64,000 bases of DNA, taken from Zeimonas sediminis (GTDB lineage: Bacteria > Pseudomonadota > Gammaproteobacteria > Burkholderiales > Burkholderiaceae_E). Below, in pieces: positions 8,710 to 17,894 of this stretch. A program made the translations under genes and the position numbers. Where the stretch lies: positions 2,763,671 to 2,827,670 of the forward strand of contig NZ_JAMQYE010000001.1 of assembly GCF_023721795.1 (NCBI RefSeq), given 5' to 3'. A model generated the notes under the pieces. That model was given only the letters and a program-made list of their open reading frames with translations. It was not told the DNA's origin and did no database searches. Position 1 is the stretch's first letter, and every line of letters begins with the position of its first letter.

Positions 8710-9159
8710 ATGTCCAGGACGCGAACCCTGTCCCTCACCCTCGCTCTCGCCGCCTCGCTCTTCACGCCCGCGGCGCACGCCGTCGAGATGGTCACCGTCG
8801 ACCGCGACGTGATCAACATGCGCGCGGGCCCCGGCACCGGCCACCAGGCCACCTGGCGGCTGAATCGAGGCTATCCGCTGATCGTGACCGCTCGCAAGAA
8901 CGGTTGGCTCGCGGTGCGCGACTTCGAGGACGACACCGGATGGGTGCTCGGCCGCCTCACGGCCAAGAAGCCGCACTTCATCGTCAAGAAACAGGACGTC
9001 AACATCCGCAGCGGCCCCGGCACCCGCTACAAGGTGGTCGGCAAGGCCAAGTACGGCGAGGTGCTGCGCACGCTCGAGCGGCGCAGCGGCTGGGCCAAGG
9101 TGCGCAATGCCGACGGCCTGACCGGCTGGGTCTCCCGCAAGCTGCTCTGGGGCTGGTAG
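8710..9159 (+). CDS. Secreted protein with two SH3b domains
   Basis: The 149-residue protein has a signal peptide ending about residue 24 (AAHA-VEM) and two bacterial SH3 (SH3_3) domains at about 28-83 and 91-146. Each opens with the hallmark N-[MI]-R-x-G-P-G-T (NMRAGPGTG, NIRSGPGTR) and ends with GWV. Such domains usually bind peptidoglycan or other periplasmic ligands. No catalytic domain is present, so an adaptor or envelope-sensing role is likely. It is a single-gene unit convergent with the TRAP importer genes. It is similar in plan to the YgiM/TIGR04211 group but lacks that group's C-terminal membrane segment. Confidence 0.88.
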   Translation: MSRTRTLSLTLALAASLFTPAAHAVEMVTVDRDVINMRAGPGTGHQATWRLNRGYPLIVTARKNGWLAVRDFEDDTGWVLGRLTAKKPHFIVKKQDVNIRSGPGTRYKVVGKAKYGEVLRTLERRSGWAKVRNADGLTGWVSRKLLWGW

Positions 9160-9203
9160 CCGCCCGCCGGTCGGCCATGCGCCGGCAGGCCCCGCCGGCC
9201 GGC

Positions 9204-9229
9204 GCCGCGGCGCACCGGGGCGCCGCGGC
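9204..9229. terminator. GC-rich hairpin between convergent genes
   Basis: A perfect 10-bp stem (GCCGCGGCGC and GCGCCGCGGC) with a six-base loop lies between the convergent stops at 9159 and 9242. There is no T-run on either side, so its role as a bidirectional terminator is tentative. Confidence 0.4.
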
Positions 9230-9241
9230 CTCCCGGCACCC

Positions 9242-10519
9242 TCAGCGCCCGTAGACCAGGTCGCGCAGCATCAGCGACAGGTCGGGCACGTAGGTGATCA
9301 CCATCAGGCAGCCGATGACCACCGCCACGAAGGGCAGCAGGTCGCGGATGATCTGGTCGAGAGATATTCGCGCCACCGTGCATGCCGCGAACAGGTTGAC
9401 CCCGAACGGCGGCGTGATCATGCCGAGCGCCAGGTTCACCACCATCACGATCCCGAAGTGCACCGGGTCCACGCCGAAGTGCGCGGCCACCGGCGCAAGG
9501 ATCGGCCCCAGCACGATGATCGCGGCGCTGGTCTCGATGAACATGCCGATGAAGAACAGCGCCAGGTTCACGCCGAGCAGGAACAGCGCGGGCGACTGCA
9601 GCACGGCCTCGAGCCAGTGGCCGATCGCCTCGGGCACGCCCGCGCGGGTCAGCAGGAAGGCGAACATCCCGGCGTTGGCGATGATGAACATGATCACCGC
9701 CGACGAGATCACCGACTTGCGCAGCACCCGGTACAGGTCGCTCGGCTTGATCTCGCGGTAGATGACCATGCCGACGATCAGCGCATAGAAGACCGCGACC
9801 GCGGAGGCCTCGGTCGGCGTGAAGATGCCGCCGTAGATGCCGCCCAGGATGATCACCGGCATCAGCAGCGCCCATCCGGCCTGCCAGGTGGCCGGGATCA
9901 CGCCCAGCCGGCCCTCGCCGTCGTTCTTGCCCCAGCCCTTGATCTTGCACCACACCCAGACGAAGAGCATCAGCGTGGCGGCGATGAACATGCCCGGGAC
10001 GATGCCGGCGATGAACAGTTCGCCGATCGAGATCTCGGCGCTGACGCCGTAGAGGATCATCGGGATCGACGGCGGGATCACCACGCCGAGCTCGGCGCTG
10101 GTGGCCTGCAGCGAGGCCGCGTAGGTGGGCGGGTAGCCGTGGCTCTTGAGGGCCGGGATCAGGATCGCGCCGATCGCGAAGGTGGTCGCCACCGACGAGC
10201 CCGACACCGCCGCGAAGATCATGCAGGTCAGCACGCAGGTCATCGGCAGGCCGCCCTGGATGCCGCCGACCAGGCTCTTGGCGAACTCGACCAGGCGCCG
10301 CGAGATGCCGCCCGCTTCCATCAGGTTGCCGGCCAGGATGAAGAACGGGATCGCGGCGAGCGGGAACTTGTTGATCGAGTTGAACATCTCCTTCACGGAG
10401 ATGAGCATGTGGGCATTCGAGATCTGCAGCCCGACGATCGCGGAAAGGCCGATCGAGACAGCGACGGAGATGGTCAGCGCAAAGGCGAGGACCATCGTGA
10501 CGATCATCGCGAGGGTCAT
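9242..10519 (-). CDS. dctM: TRAP transporter large permease (DctM-like)
   Basis: The 425-residue integral membrane protein has about 12 hydrophobic segments and drives ion-coupled solute import in a TRAP system. Typical stretches include AIPFFILAGNLMEAGGIS near residue 53, VSGSSVATTFAIGAILIP, and GVVIPPSIPMILYGV in the middle. It overlaps the small permease gene by four bases (ATGA), so translation is coupled. A longer in-frame reading reaches into that gene and is not used. The substrate is set by the binding protein of the same operon. Confidence 0.95.
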   Translation of the reverse strand: MTLAMIVTMVLAFALTISVAVSIGLSAIVGLQISNAHMLISVKEMFNSINKFPLAAIPFFILAGNLMEAGGISRRLVEFAKSLVGGIQGGLPMTCVLTCMIFAAVSGSSVATTFAIGAILIPALKSHGYPPTYAASLQATSAELGVVIPPSIPMILYGVSAEISIGELFIAGIVPGMFIAATLMLFVWVWCKIKGWGKNDGEGRLGVIPATWQAGWALLMPVIILGGIYGGIFTPTEASAVAVFYALIVGMVIYREIKPSDLYRVLRKSVISSAVIMFIIANAGMFAFLLTRAGVPEAIGHWLEAVLQSPALFLLGVNLALFFIGMFIETSAAIIVLGPILAPVAAHFGVDPVHFGIVMVVNLALGMITPPFGVNLFAACTVARISLDQIIRDLLPFVAVVIGCLMVITYVPDLSLMLRDLVYGR

Positions 10520-11010
10520 TGCGCGGTCTCCAGCTCGAGCCTGTGGGGGTCGACCAGCGCGCCGATCAGCCCGATGATCGAGAACACCGCGCCGACCGGC
10601 AAGGCCAGGTAGGCCCAGAACATCGACAGGCTCTCGAGCCCGGCGATGGTCTGCATGCCGCCGCGCTGGGCGTAGTCCCAGCCCCACCACAGGACGATCG
10701 CCATCAGCAGGACGCTGGCGGCGAACACGAGCCATTCGAGCATGCGACGCACCGACGGCCGGCTCCAGCGATACAGCGCGTCGACGCAGACCATCGCGCC
10801 CTGCCGGAACGCTGCGGGAATCGCGAGGAAGACCATCCAGATCAGGCTGAACCGGATCAGCACCTCGGTCCATTCGGCGGGGCTCTCGAGCACGAATCGG
10901 GTGATGATCTGGTACATGCCGAGCGAGGCGGCGACGACCATCATCGCGCAGGCCCCGAGCATGGCCAGCCCGGTGCTCAGGCGCTCGAAGCTGAGGAATG
11001 CCTGTTTCAT
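10516..11010 (-). CDS. dctQ: TRAP transporter small permease (DctQ-like)
   Basis: The 164-residue protein has four predicted membrane helices. It contains SPAEWTEVLIRFSLIWMVFL, a conserved DctQ signature, and a second helix pair ending in GAVFSIIGLIGALVD. It forms the membrane complex with the large permease, whose gene overlaps its 3' end. It sits 70 bases downstream of dctP, with a terminator-like hairpin in between. That arrangement would lower membrane-component expression relative to the binding protein. Confidence 0.93.
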   Translation of the reverse strand: MKQAFLSFERLSTGLAMLGACAMMVVAASLGMYQIITRFVLESPAEWTEVLIRFSLIWMVFLAIPAAFRQGAMVCVDALYRWSRPSVRRMLEWLVFAASVLLMAIVLWWGWDYAQRGGMQTIAGLESLSMFWAYLALPVGAVFSIIGLIGALVDPHRLELETAQ

Positions 11011-11022
11011 CGGTGAGTCACG

Positions 11023-11056
11023 AAAAAAACGCCCGCCGGCAGGGAGCTGGCGGGCG
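11023..11056 (-). terminator. Rho-independent terminator/attenuator between dctP and dctQ
   Basis: Read on the minus strand, an 11-pair stem with one mismatch (CGCCCGCCAGC with GCCGGCGGGCG) and a TCCCT loop is followed directly by seven Ts. It lies inside the operon, after dctP and before dctQM. Partial read-through would give more binding protein than permease. Confidence 0.8.
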
Positions 11057-11080
11057 TGGATTGCGCCGCGAGGCGACGGA

Positions 11081-12052
11081 TCACTTCACGTTGCGGATCT
11101 TGTCCAGCGCTTCCTTGCCGAATTCCTTCTCGAACTGGGCCATGACCGGCGCGAGCGTGGCCACGAACTTGGCCTTGTCGACGTTCTCGATCACTTCCAT
11201 GCCGCGCTTGCGCAGCTCGGCCACGCCGTTGGCGTCGTCCTTGTCGACCCGGGCGCGGTTGGCCTCGACCGCCACCTTGGCGGCGTCGAGGAAGGCCTGC
11301 TTGTCGGCTGCCGAGAGCTTGTCGAAGGCGCCCTTGTTCATCAGCATGATGGCCGGCGAGTACACGTGGCCGGTCAGCGACAGGTGCTTCTGGACCTGGT
11401 CGAACTTGGCGGCCATGATGACCGACAGCGGGTTTTCCTGGCCGTCCACGGTGCCCTGCTGCAGCGCGGTGAACACCTCGGGGAAGGCCATCGGCGTGGT
11501 CACGATGCCCAGGCCCTTGTAGGCGGCGATGTGCACCGGGTTCTCCATCGTGCGCATCTTCAGGCCCTTCAGGTCGTCGGGCGCGTTGACCGGGCGCTTG
11601 CTGTTGGTCATGTGGCGAACGCCGTTCTCGCCCCAGGCCAGCGCCTTGAAGCCCTTGGACTCGAACTTCTTCAGCAGCTCCTGGCCGATCTCGCCGTCGA
11701 GCACCTTGCGGGCGTGGGCCTTGTCGCGGAACAGGAAGGGCACGTCGAGGATCTTGGTCTCGGGCACGAAGTTCGGCACCGGGCCGGTCGAGCTGAACGC
11801 CAGCTCCTGCGTGCCGAGCTGCACCGCCTCGATGTACTCGCGCTCGCCGCCGAGAGCGCCGCTGTAGAAGGTCTGGATCTTGTAGCGGCCGTTGGTGCGC
11901 TTCTCGACTTCCTGGGCGAAGGTGTCGATCGCGACGCCCTGGTGCGAGTCCTTCGTGGTGGCGATGCTGATCCGCATCGTGGTCTGCGCCGACGCGGCAG
12001 CCATGAAGCCCATGGCGACCGCGAGGCCGAGGGTCAGTTTCGTCAGTTTCAT
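11081..12052 (-). CDS. dctP: TRAP transporter substrate-binding protein (DctP-like)
   Basis: The 323-residue periplasmic protein starts with a clear signal peptide (MKLTKLTLGLAVAMGFMAAA) cleaved after about residue 22. FYSGALGGEREYIEAVQLGT and the conserved KMRTMENP segment, whose arginine holds the ligand carboxylate in characterised members, support a carboxylate substrate. GTVDGQENPLSVI is the usual hinge block. It is the first gene of dctPQM. I cannot tell which organic acid it binds. GGGAGA seven bases before the ATG and the leader fix the start. Confidence 0.95.
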   Translation of the reverse strand: MKLTKLTLGLAVAMGFMAAASAQTTMRISIATTKDSHQGVAIDTFAQEVEKRTNGRYKIQTFYSGALGGEREYIEAVQLGTQELAFSSTGPVPNFVPETKILDVPFLFRDKAHARKVLDGEIGQELLKKFESKGFKALAWGENGVRHMTNSKRPVNAPDDLKGLKMRTMENPVHIAAYKGLGIVTTPMAFPEVFTALQQGTVDGQENPLSVIMAAKFDQVQKHLSLTGHVYSPAIMLMNKGAFDKLSAADKQAFLDAAKVAVEANRARVDKDDANGVAELRKRGMEVIENVDKAKFVATLAPVMAQFEKEFGKEALDKIRNVK

Positions 12053-12121
12053 AGATGTCTCCCGAGACGTGGAGGATTTTCGGACGGTCGCGCCGACCGG
12101 CCGGGTTGTTGGCAGACCGCG

Positions 12122-12127
12122 ATTGTA
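12122..12127 (-). promoter_or_regulatory. Candidate -10 of the dctPQM promoter
   Basis: On the minus strand TACAAT is preceded at 17 bases by TGACGA, a weak -35. The inferred transcript would have a leader of about 60 bases containing a GC-rich hairpin before the dctP ribosome site. Confidence 0.45.
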
Positions 12128-12147
12128 GGGAATTCCGGCGTGCGTCG

Positions 12148-13227
12148 TCAGAAGACCCGACGGAACCAGAGCATCGACAGCAGCGCCGACAGCACCGCGA
12201 GCGCTGCGCCGGCTGCGGAGAATAGCGCCGTGACCTCGGTTTCGCGCGTTTCCAGCACGACGCGCGTGGTCAGCGACTCGTAGACCTTCTTCAGGTCCTC
12301 GGCGGTGCCGGCGTAGAAATACTCGCCGCGCGTGATGTCGGCGATGCCCTTGAGCGTCTCCTCGTCGAGTCGCACCCGCATCGACCAGCCCTCGCCGATC
12401 AGGATCTCGCCGTTGGGCGTGCCGATGCCGACCGTGTAGACGCGCACGCCGCGCTCGGCGGTCATCCAGGCCGACGCGATCGGGTCCGGACCGGTCGTGG
12501 TCTGGCCGTCGGTGAGCAGGATGATCACCGCGGACTGGTAGGAGCCGGCCGGGACCGGCTGGGGCGGCGACTTCGCGGTTTCGGCGGCACCGGGCGCGCC
12601 CAGCGGCCGTCCGCGATCGAGCGGGGCCGCGCGCGCCGCCGGCCCGGAGGCCGACGGCCGCGGGTCCTGCTTGCGCAGGTCGAACTCGACGTCCGGGAAG
12701 ATCGTCTTCAGCGACACGAGCAGGCCGCTGCCGACCGCCGTGCCGCGCTGGTACTCGAAGCGCTCCAGGGCGGCGAGCAGGTCCTCGCGGCTCTGCGTGG
12801 GCGGTTGCACCAGCGCGGCCGCGCCACCGAAGGTCACGATCCCGATCCGCGTGCTGCGGGGCTGCTCGTCGATGAAGGCGCGCGCGGCCGCCTGCGCGGC
12901 GGCCATCCGGGTCGGCTCGACATCGTCGGCGCGCATGCTGCCGGACACGTCCATCGCCAGGATCACGGTCTCGTGGGCCGACGGCAGCGTGAGGACCGCG
13001 GTCGGCCTCGCGACGGCGACCAGCATCGCGGCGATCGCGAGCAGGAACAGCGCCGGCGGCAGGTGCCGGCGGATCGCCTGGCCGCCGGACATCGCCTCGC
13101 GCACCAGGCCCAGCCCCGCATAGCGGATCGCGGCGCGGCTGCGCCGGCGCAACAGCCAGACGTAGAGCGCCACCAGCAGCGGCAGCACTGCGAGCGCGGG
13201 CAGCAGCTCGGGCCACAGGAACTTCAT
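12148..13227 (-). CDS. VWA-domain membrane protein (BatA-like)
   Basis: The 359-residue protein has two N-terminal membrane helices (about 5-25 and 57-75). A von Willebrand A domain follows with the metal site D-V-S-G-S at residues 93-97, then a C-terminal helix at about 335-355. A basic, proline-rich insert (about residues 175-210) interrupts the VWA domain. It is the last gene of a four-gene operon with a DUF58 protein, a MoxR ATPase and a membrane serine protease. It overlaps the DUF58 gene by four bases. MoxR/VWA pairs act as chaperone-like complexes. The client here is unknown. Confidence 0.9.
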   Translation of the reverse strand: MKFLWPELLPALAVLPLLVALYVWLLRRRSRAAIRYAGLGLVREAMSGGQAIRRHLPPALFLLAIAAMLVAVARPTAVLTLPSAHETVILAMDVSGSMRADDVEPTRMAAAQAAARAFIDEQPRSTRIGIVTFGGAAALVQPPTQSREDLLAALERFEYQRGTAVGSGLLVSLKTIFPDVEFDLRKQDPRPSASGPAARAAPLDRGRPLGAPGAAETAKSPPQPVPAGSYQSAVIILLTDGQTTTGPDPIASAWMTAERGVRVYTVGIGTPNGEILIGEGWSMRVRLDEETLKGIADITRGEYFYAGTAEDLKKVYESLTTRVVLETRETEVTALFSAAGAALAVLSALLSMLWFRRVF

Positions 13228-14184
13228 CGCGCGCCCCCCGCAGCCAGCCGGTTGCGCAGCCGCCGCAACCGAACGAAGCGCAGCACCGACCCCGCCAGGT
13301 CGTCGTCGGTCGCCAGCTCGAGCACGTCGGTGCCCGCGCGCGCGAAGGCCTCCTCGAGCGCCGCCTCGCGCCGGGCGGCCGCCTCGGCGAAGCGCATGCG
13401 AAAGCCGCGGTCGTGCGTGTCGACCAGCAACTGCTCGCCGGTCTCGGCGTCCTGGATGGTGACGATGCCGAGGTCGGGCAGCTCGCGTTCGAGCGGGTCG
13501 ACGAGCCGCACCGCCACGGTTTCGTGCCGGATCGACAGCCTGCCCAGCGCGGCTTCCCAGCCGGGCAGGCTCTGGAAATCGGAAACGACGAACACGAGCG
13601 AGCGGCGCCGCATCGCGTCGGCGGCGCGGCCGAGGAGCTCGGCGAGGTCGGTCGGGTGCGGCCGCGAAGGCGGCGGTCGGGTCGCGATCCGGTGCAGCAG
13701 GGCGAGCACCTGCTGCCTGCCGCCGCGCGCCGGCAGCACCGCCTCGACGCCGGCGCCGTAGAGCACCGCGCCGATGCGGTTGCCCTGGCGGGCCAGCAGC
13801 CGCGCGAGCACCGCGGTGAAGTCGCGCGCGACCGCGAGCTTGCTGGTCGGTCCGGAGCCGAAGTCGATCGACGCGCTCAGGTCGACCAGGAACCAGGCGT
13901 CGATCTCGCGCGATTCGATGAACTGCCGCACGTAGGGGGTGTCGAGCCGCGCGGTCACGTTCCAGTCGATGTGCCGCACGTCGTCGTGGTGCTGGTACTC
14001 GCGCAAGTCTGCCAGGTCCATGCCGGCGCCGCGGAACAGCGTCCGGTAATCGCCCTGCAACTGGCCGTCGAGCCGGCGCATCACGGTCCACTCGAGGCGG
14101 CGCAGGATCGCCTCGGCCTCGCCGCGCGGGGCGGCGGGGCGCGGGGCAGGGCCACCCATGGGCACGGCGGGGCGGCCCGCCGGT

Positions 14185-14210
<26 letters not shown>
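13224..14210 (-). CDS. DUF58-domain protein (MoxR-associated)
   Basis: The 328-residue cytoplasmic protein contains the DUF58 core: DLREYQHHDDVRHIDWNVTA near residues 68-87, then WFLVDLSASIDFG, a VWA-like strand with a degenerate metal site. GNRIGAVLYGAGVEAVLPAR and LVFVVSDFQS follow. It acts with MoxR ATPases in an uncharacterised assembly or maturation process. Its start lies 26 bases inside the moxR end, so expression is coupled. An N-terminal Pro/Gly-rich tail of about 30 residues is unusual, and the true start could be at the internal Met18. Confidence 0.9.
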
Positions 14211-15231
<1,021 letters not shown>

Positions 15232-15237
15232 CGCGGT

Positions 15238-16251
15238 TCAGAATGGCGACATGCCGACCGACATCGCGGCCGTCTCGATCGGCACCGCGAAGCCGATGCC
15301 GACGAAGACCCGCTGCTCGGTGGGGTTCATGATCGCGGTGACGATGCCGACGACTTCGCCGTCGGCGGTGACCAGCGGTCCGCCCGAGTTGCCGGGATTG
15401 GCGGCGGCGTCGAACTGGATCAGGTTGGTCAGCAAGCGCTTGCCCTCCGGCGAGCGGAACTCCCGGCGCAGGCCGGACACGACGCCGGCGGTGACCGTGG
15501 GGCCGATCCCGAACGGGAAGCCGACCGCCACGACGTGCGCGCCGACCGCGAGGTCGCGGGTCGAGGTCATCGTGGCGGGCTTGAGGTCGTCGGGGATCGA
15601 GACCGCGCGCAGCACGGCGAGGTCCTGCTCGGGCTCGAGCGCGATCACCCGCGCGTCGGACGAGTGACCGTCGAAGAACTCGACCCGGATCCGCTCGGCG
15701 CCCGCCACCACGTGGAGGTTGGTCAGGATCGTGCCGTTGTCGACGATCACGACGCCGCTGCCGACGTTGCCCTCCGCTTCGTCGTTGCCGGCCGATTCGG
15801 CGTCGAGCGCGCGCACGCGCACGACCGACGGCGCGATGATCTCCCATGCCCTGGCGGCGGGCGGGACCGGCGGCCGGCTCTCGAGCGCGTGGGTCACCGC
15901 GGCGTCGATGTCGCGCTGGGTGAGCGGCGGCGCCACCAGCGCGCGCACGGTCAGCGCGGCGACTGCGACGACCAGCGCGCCCGTGGCGAGCATGCGCAGC
16001 GAGGCGGCGTGGCGGGCGATTCTCGCCCGCAGGCGCGAAGGCGCGGCTTGGCTGGCGTCGGCTTCCGCGGGCCGGACGCTGGCGTCGGCGGGACGAGGGC
16101 CCGCCGGGCCCTGCAGGGAAGCGGGCGCCGGCCGGCCTGGCGTGGCTCGCGGGGGCGCCGGGTTCCCGGACGCGCGACCGGGCGCGTCCTGCGGGCGGGC
16201 CCCGACAGGATGGACGCGGCTCGAGCGGCTGTAGAGAGGGACCCTGCGCAT
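15238..16251 (-). CDS. Membrane-anchored trypsin-like serine protease (S1C/HtrA-like, no PDZ)
   Basis: The 337-residue protein has a long Pro/Ala-rich cytoplasmic tail (about residues 1-80), one membrane helix (about 86-108) and a periplasmic trypsin-like domain. The catalytic triad is visible as H180 (TNLHVVAG), D210 (EPEQDLAVLR) and S289 (NPGNSGGPL). No PDZ domain follows, unlike DegP/DegS. It opens the operon with moxR, the DUF58 gene and the VWA gene, which suggests envelope quality control coupled to the AAA+/VWA machine. The start is the first Met of the frame; the unusual tail makes a later start possible. Confidence 0.9.
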   Translation of the reverse strand: MRRVPLYSRSSRVHPVGARPQDAPGRASGNPAPPRATPGRPAPASLQGPAGPRPADASVRPAEADASQAAPSRLRARIARHAASLRMLATGALVVAVAALTVRALVAPPLTQRDIDAAVTHALESRPPVPPAARAWEIIAPSVVRVRALDAESAGNDEAEGNVGSGVVIVDNGTILTNLHVVAGAERIRVEFFDGHSSDARVIALEPEQDLAVLRAVSIPDDLKPATMTSTRDLAVGAHVVAVGFPFGIGPTVTAGVVSGLRREFRSPEGKRLLTNLIQFDAAANPGNSGGPLVTADGEVVGIVTAIMNPTEQRVFVGIGFAVPIETAAMSVGMSPF

Positions 16252-16364
16252 GCGCGGACGACTCCGTTTGTCCGGCGATCGCGTTCAACTTAGCACGGAG
16301 TGCCGTCGCCGGCGAGGGTGGCCCGGCGCCGCCGCGGGTCGCTCCCGGCACCCGGCCCCTCGCC

Positions 16365-16370
16365 TACAAT
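16365..16370 (+). promoter_or_regulatory. Candidate -10 for the cupin gene
   Basis: TACAAT in CGCCTACAATCGAG lies 34 bases before the cupin ATG, in the gap between divergent genes. The -35 region is poor. GGGGAAGCC supplies the ribosome site. Confidence 0.4.
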
Positions 16371-16403
16371 CGAGAGTTTGACGAGCCACCGGGGAAGCCA
16401 GCG

Positions 16404-16928
16404 ATGAGTGCCATGCCGAACGACGAGAAACGGGTCGCCTACCGTCACCCGCAGCCGGCGGAATCGCCGCCCGAGCTGGTCGTGCCCGACGCGATCCCGA
16501 AGGACGAGCGGATCTGGGTGCCGGTCGACGACAACGTCTGGTTCCGGCCGCTGTGCATGTCGGCCTCGAGGGGCTACTGGATGAACCTGCTGCGGGTGCG
16601 CAAGGCCGGCGTGCTGTCGCGCCACCGGCATCCGCAGCCGGTCCACGGCTTCGTGCTGAAGGGCGAGTGGCGCTACCTCGAGCACGACTGGGTCGCCCGG
16701 GAGGGCGGCTACGTCTACGAGGCGCCCGGCGAGACCCACACGCTGGTGGTCGAGCCGCACGTCGAGGAGATGATCACCTTCTTCCAGGTCAACGGCGCGA
16801 TGATCTACTTGGACCCCGACGGCAACACGACCGGCTACGACGACGTCTTCACCCGGATCGCGAAGTGCAGGGCCCACTACGAGAAGGTCGGCCTGGGCGC
16901 CGGCTACATCGACCAGTTCATCCGCTGA
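16404..16928 (+). CDS. Cupin protein, 2,4'-dihydroxyacetophenone dioxygenase family
   Basis: The 174-residue single-domain cupin has HRHPQPVHGFVLKG, giving the first metal motif (H74, H76, and H81 in place of the usual Glu), and GGYVYEAPGETHTL, giving H112. Its length and the closing Tyr/Asp-rich block (YLDPDGNTTGYDDVF) match the family that includes the C-C cleaving 2,4'-dihydroxyacetophenone dioxygenase. Many members are uncharacterised, so the substrate is not assigned. A sulfur transporter gene starts 10 bases downstream, implying co-transcription. Confidence 0.8.
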   Translation: MSAMPNDEKRVAYRHPQPAESPPELVVPDAIPKDERIWVPVDDNVWFRPLCMSASRGYWMNLLRVRKAGVLSRHRHPQPVHGFVLKGEWRYLEHDWVAREGGYVYEAPGETHTLVVEPHVEEMITFFQVNGAMIYLDPDGNTTGYDDVFTRIAKCRAHYEKVGLGAGYIDQFIR

Positions 16929-16938
16929 GCGAGCCGGC

Positions 16939-17406
16939 ATGGAAGCGCTTTTCCCCCTGGGCGTCGGCCACTACCTGGCCGGCGGCCTGATCATCGGCCT
17001 GGGCGTGTCGCTGCTGTTCCTGACCACCGGCCTGATCGGCGGCATGAGCACCGTGTTCACGTCGACCTGGTCCTTCGTGTCCAGGCTGCCGTTCTTTTCG
17101 CAGCCGCGCTTCGTCGACAGCCGCGCCTGGCGGCTGGTCTACGCGGCCGGCCTGGTCCTCGGCGCGGCCGCCTGGTTCCTGCTTGCCGGCCACGACGACG
17201 GCTATCGCGTCTCGATCCCCTGGTGGCAGCTCGCGGTGGGCGGCTTCGTCGCCGGATTCGGCGCGCGGATGTCCAATGGCTGCACCTCGGGCCACGGCAT
17301 CTGCGGCATGGGCTCGCTTCAGCTGCCCTCGATGCTGGCGGTGCTGACCTTCCTCGCCACCGCGATGGTCACCGCGCGGCTGGTGCTGATGTTCGGCGGG
17401 CGTTGA
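16939..17406 (+). CDS. YeeE/YedE-type sulfur-compound transporter, first half
   Basis: The 155-residue membrane protein has about four hydrophobic segments and the diagnostic SNGCTSGHGICG motif (Cys115, Cys122). In YeeE the corresponding cysteines pass thiosulfate through the membrane. Full-length YeeE has two such halves in one chain. Here the halves are separate genes, as in the PmpA/PmpB arrangement of other proteobacteria. The second half begins 28 bases downstream. A role in importing thiosulfate or a related sulfur species is inferred from the family. Confidence 0.9.
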   Translation: MEALFPLGVGHYLAGGLIIGLGVSLLFLTTGLIGGMSTVFTSTWSFVSRLPFFSQPRFVDSRAWRLVYAAGLVLGAAAWFLLAGHDDGYRVSIPWWQLAVGGFVAGFGARMSNGCTSGHGICGMGSLQLPSMLAVLTFLATAMVTARLVLMFGGR

Positions 17407-17434
17407 GCGCCGCGACGACCATGAGGAGAACCCT

Positions 17435-17848
17435 GTGAAACCGATGGGATGGCTGATGGTGCTGGCGAGCGGCGCGCTGTTCGGCTTCGGCCTCGCGCTC
17501 GCCACGATGATCCGGCCCGAGGTCGTGCTTTCCTTCCTGCGCTTCCAGGACTTCGGCCTGCTGCTCGTGCTGGGCGGGGCGGTCGTGGTGACCTTCCTGG
17601 CCTATCGATTCGGGCCCAGGCTGCTTGCCAGGCCGCTGTTCGGCGCGTCGTTCGGCAAGCATCCGTCCGAGCTGAACCGCAACACGATAGTCGGGGCGGC
17701 GATCTTCGGCGTGGGCTGGGGAATCTCTGGGGTCTGCCCGGGCCCGGCGATCGCCGGGCTGGGCGCGGGGCAATGGGAGCTGCTGATCGCGGTCGCCGCC
17801 ATGCTGGCCGGCGCCTGGGTGCACGGCCGGCTCGCCGGCGGGAAGTGA
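17435..17848 (+). CDS. YeeE/YedE-type sulfur-compound transporter, second half
   Basis: The 137-residue membrane protein has a GWGISGVCPGPA motif with Cys101, the second-half signature of YeeE-like transporters. FGFGLALATMIRPEVVLSFL at the start is typical of DUF6691/PmpB-like halves. AGGAGAACC gives the ribosome site. It must assemble with the preceding half to form the pore. The gene is convergent with a DUF2189 gene. Confidence 0.9.
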   Translation: MKPMGWLMVLASGALFGFGLALATMIRPEVVLSFLRFQDFGLLLVLGGAVVVTFLAYRFGPRLLARPLFGASFGKHPSELNRNTIVGAAIFGVGWGISGVCPGPAIAGLGAGQWELLIAVAAMLAGAWVHGRLAGGK

Positions 17849-17894
17849 CGAGGAGCCCGGCAGCGGGCCCGAGCGCTCCGCGGCCGGGTCGCGC

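Noticed and set aside
9458-10612. Rightward frame of 384 codons opposite dctM
   Set aside because: It is rich in Arg/His/Asp and antisense to a clear membrane protein gene; a shadow frame.
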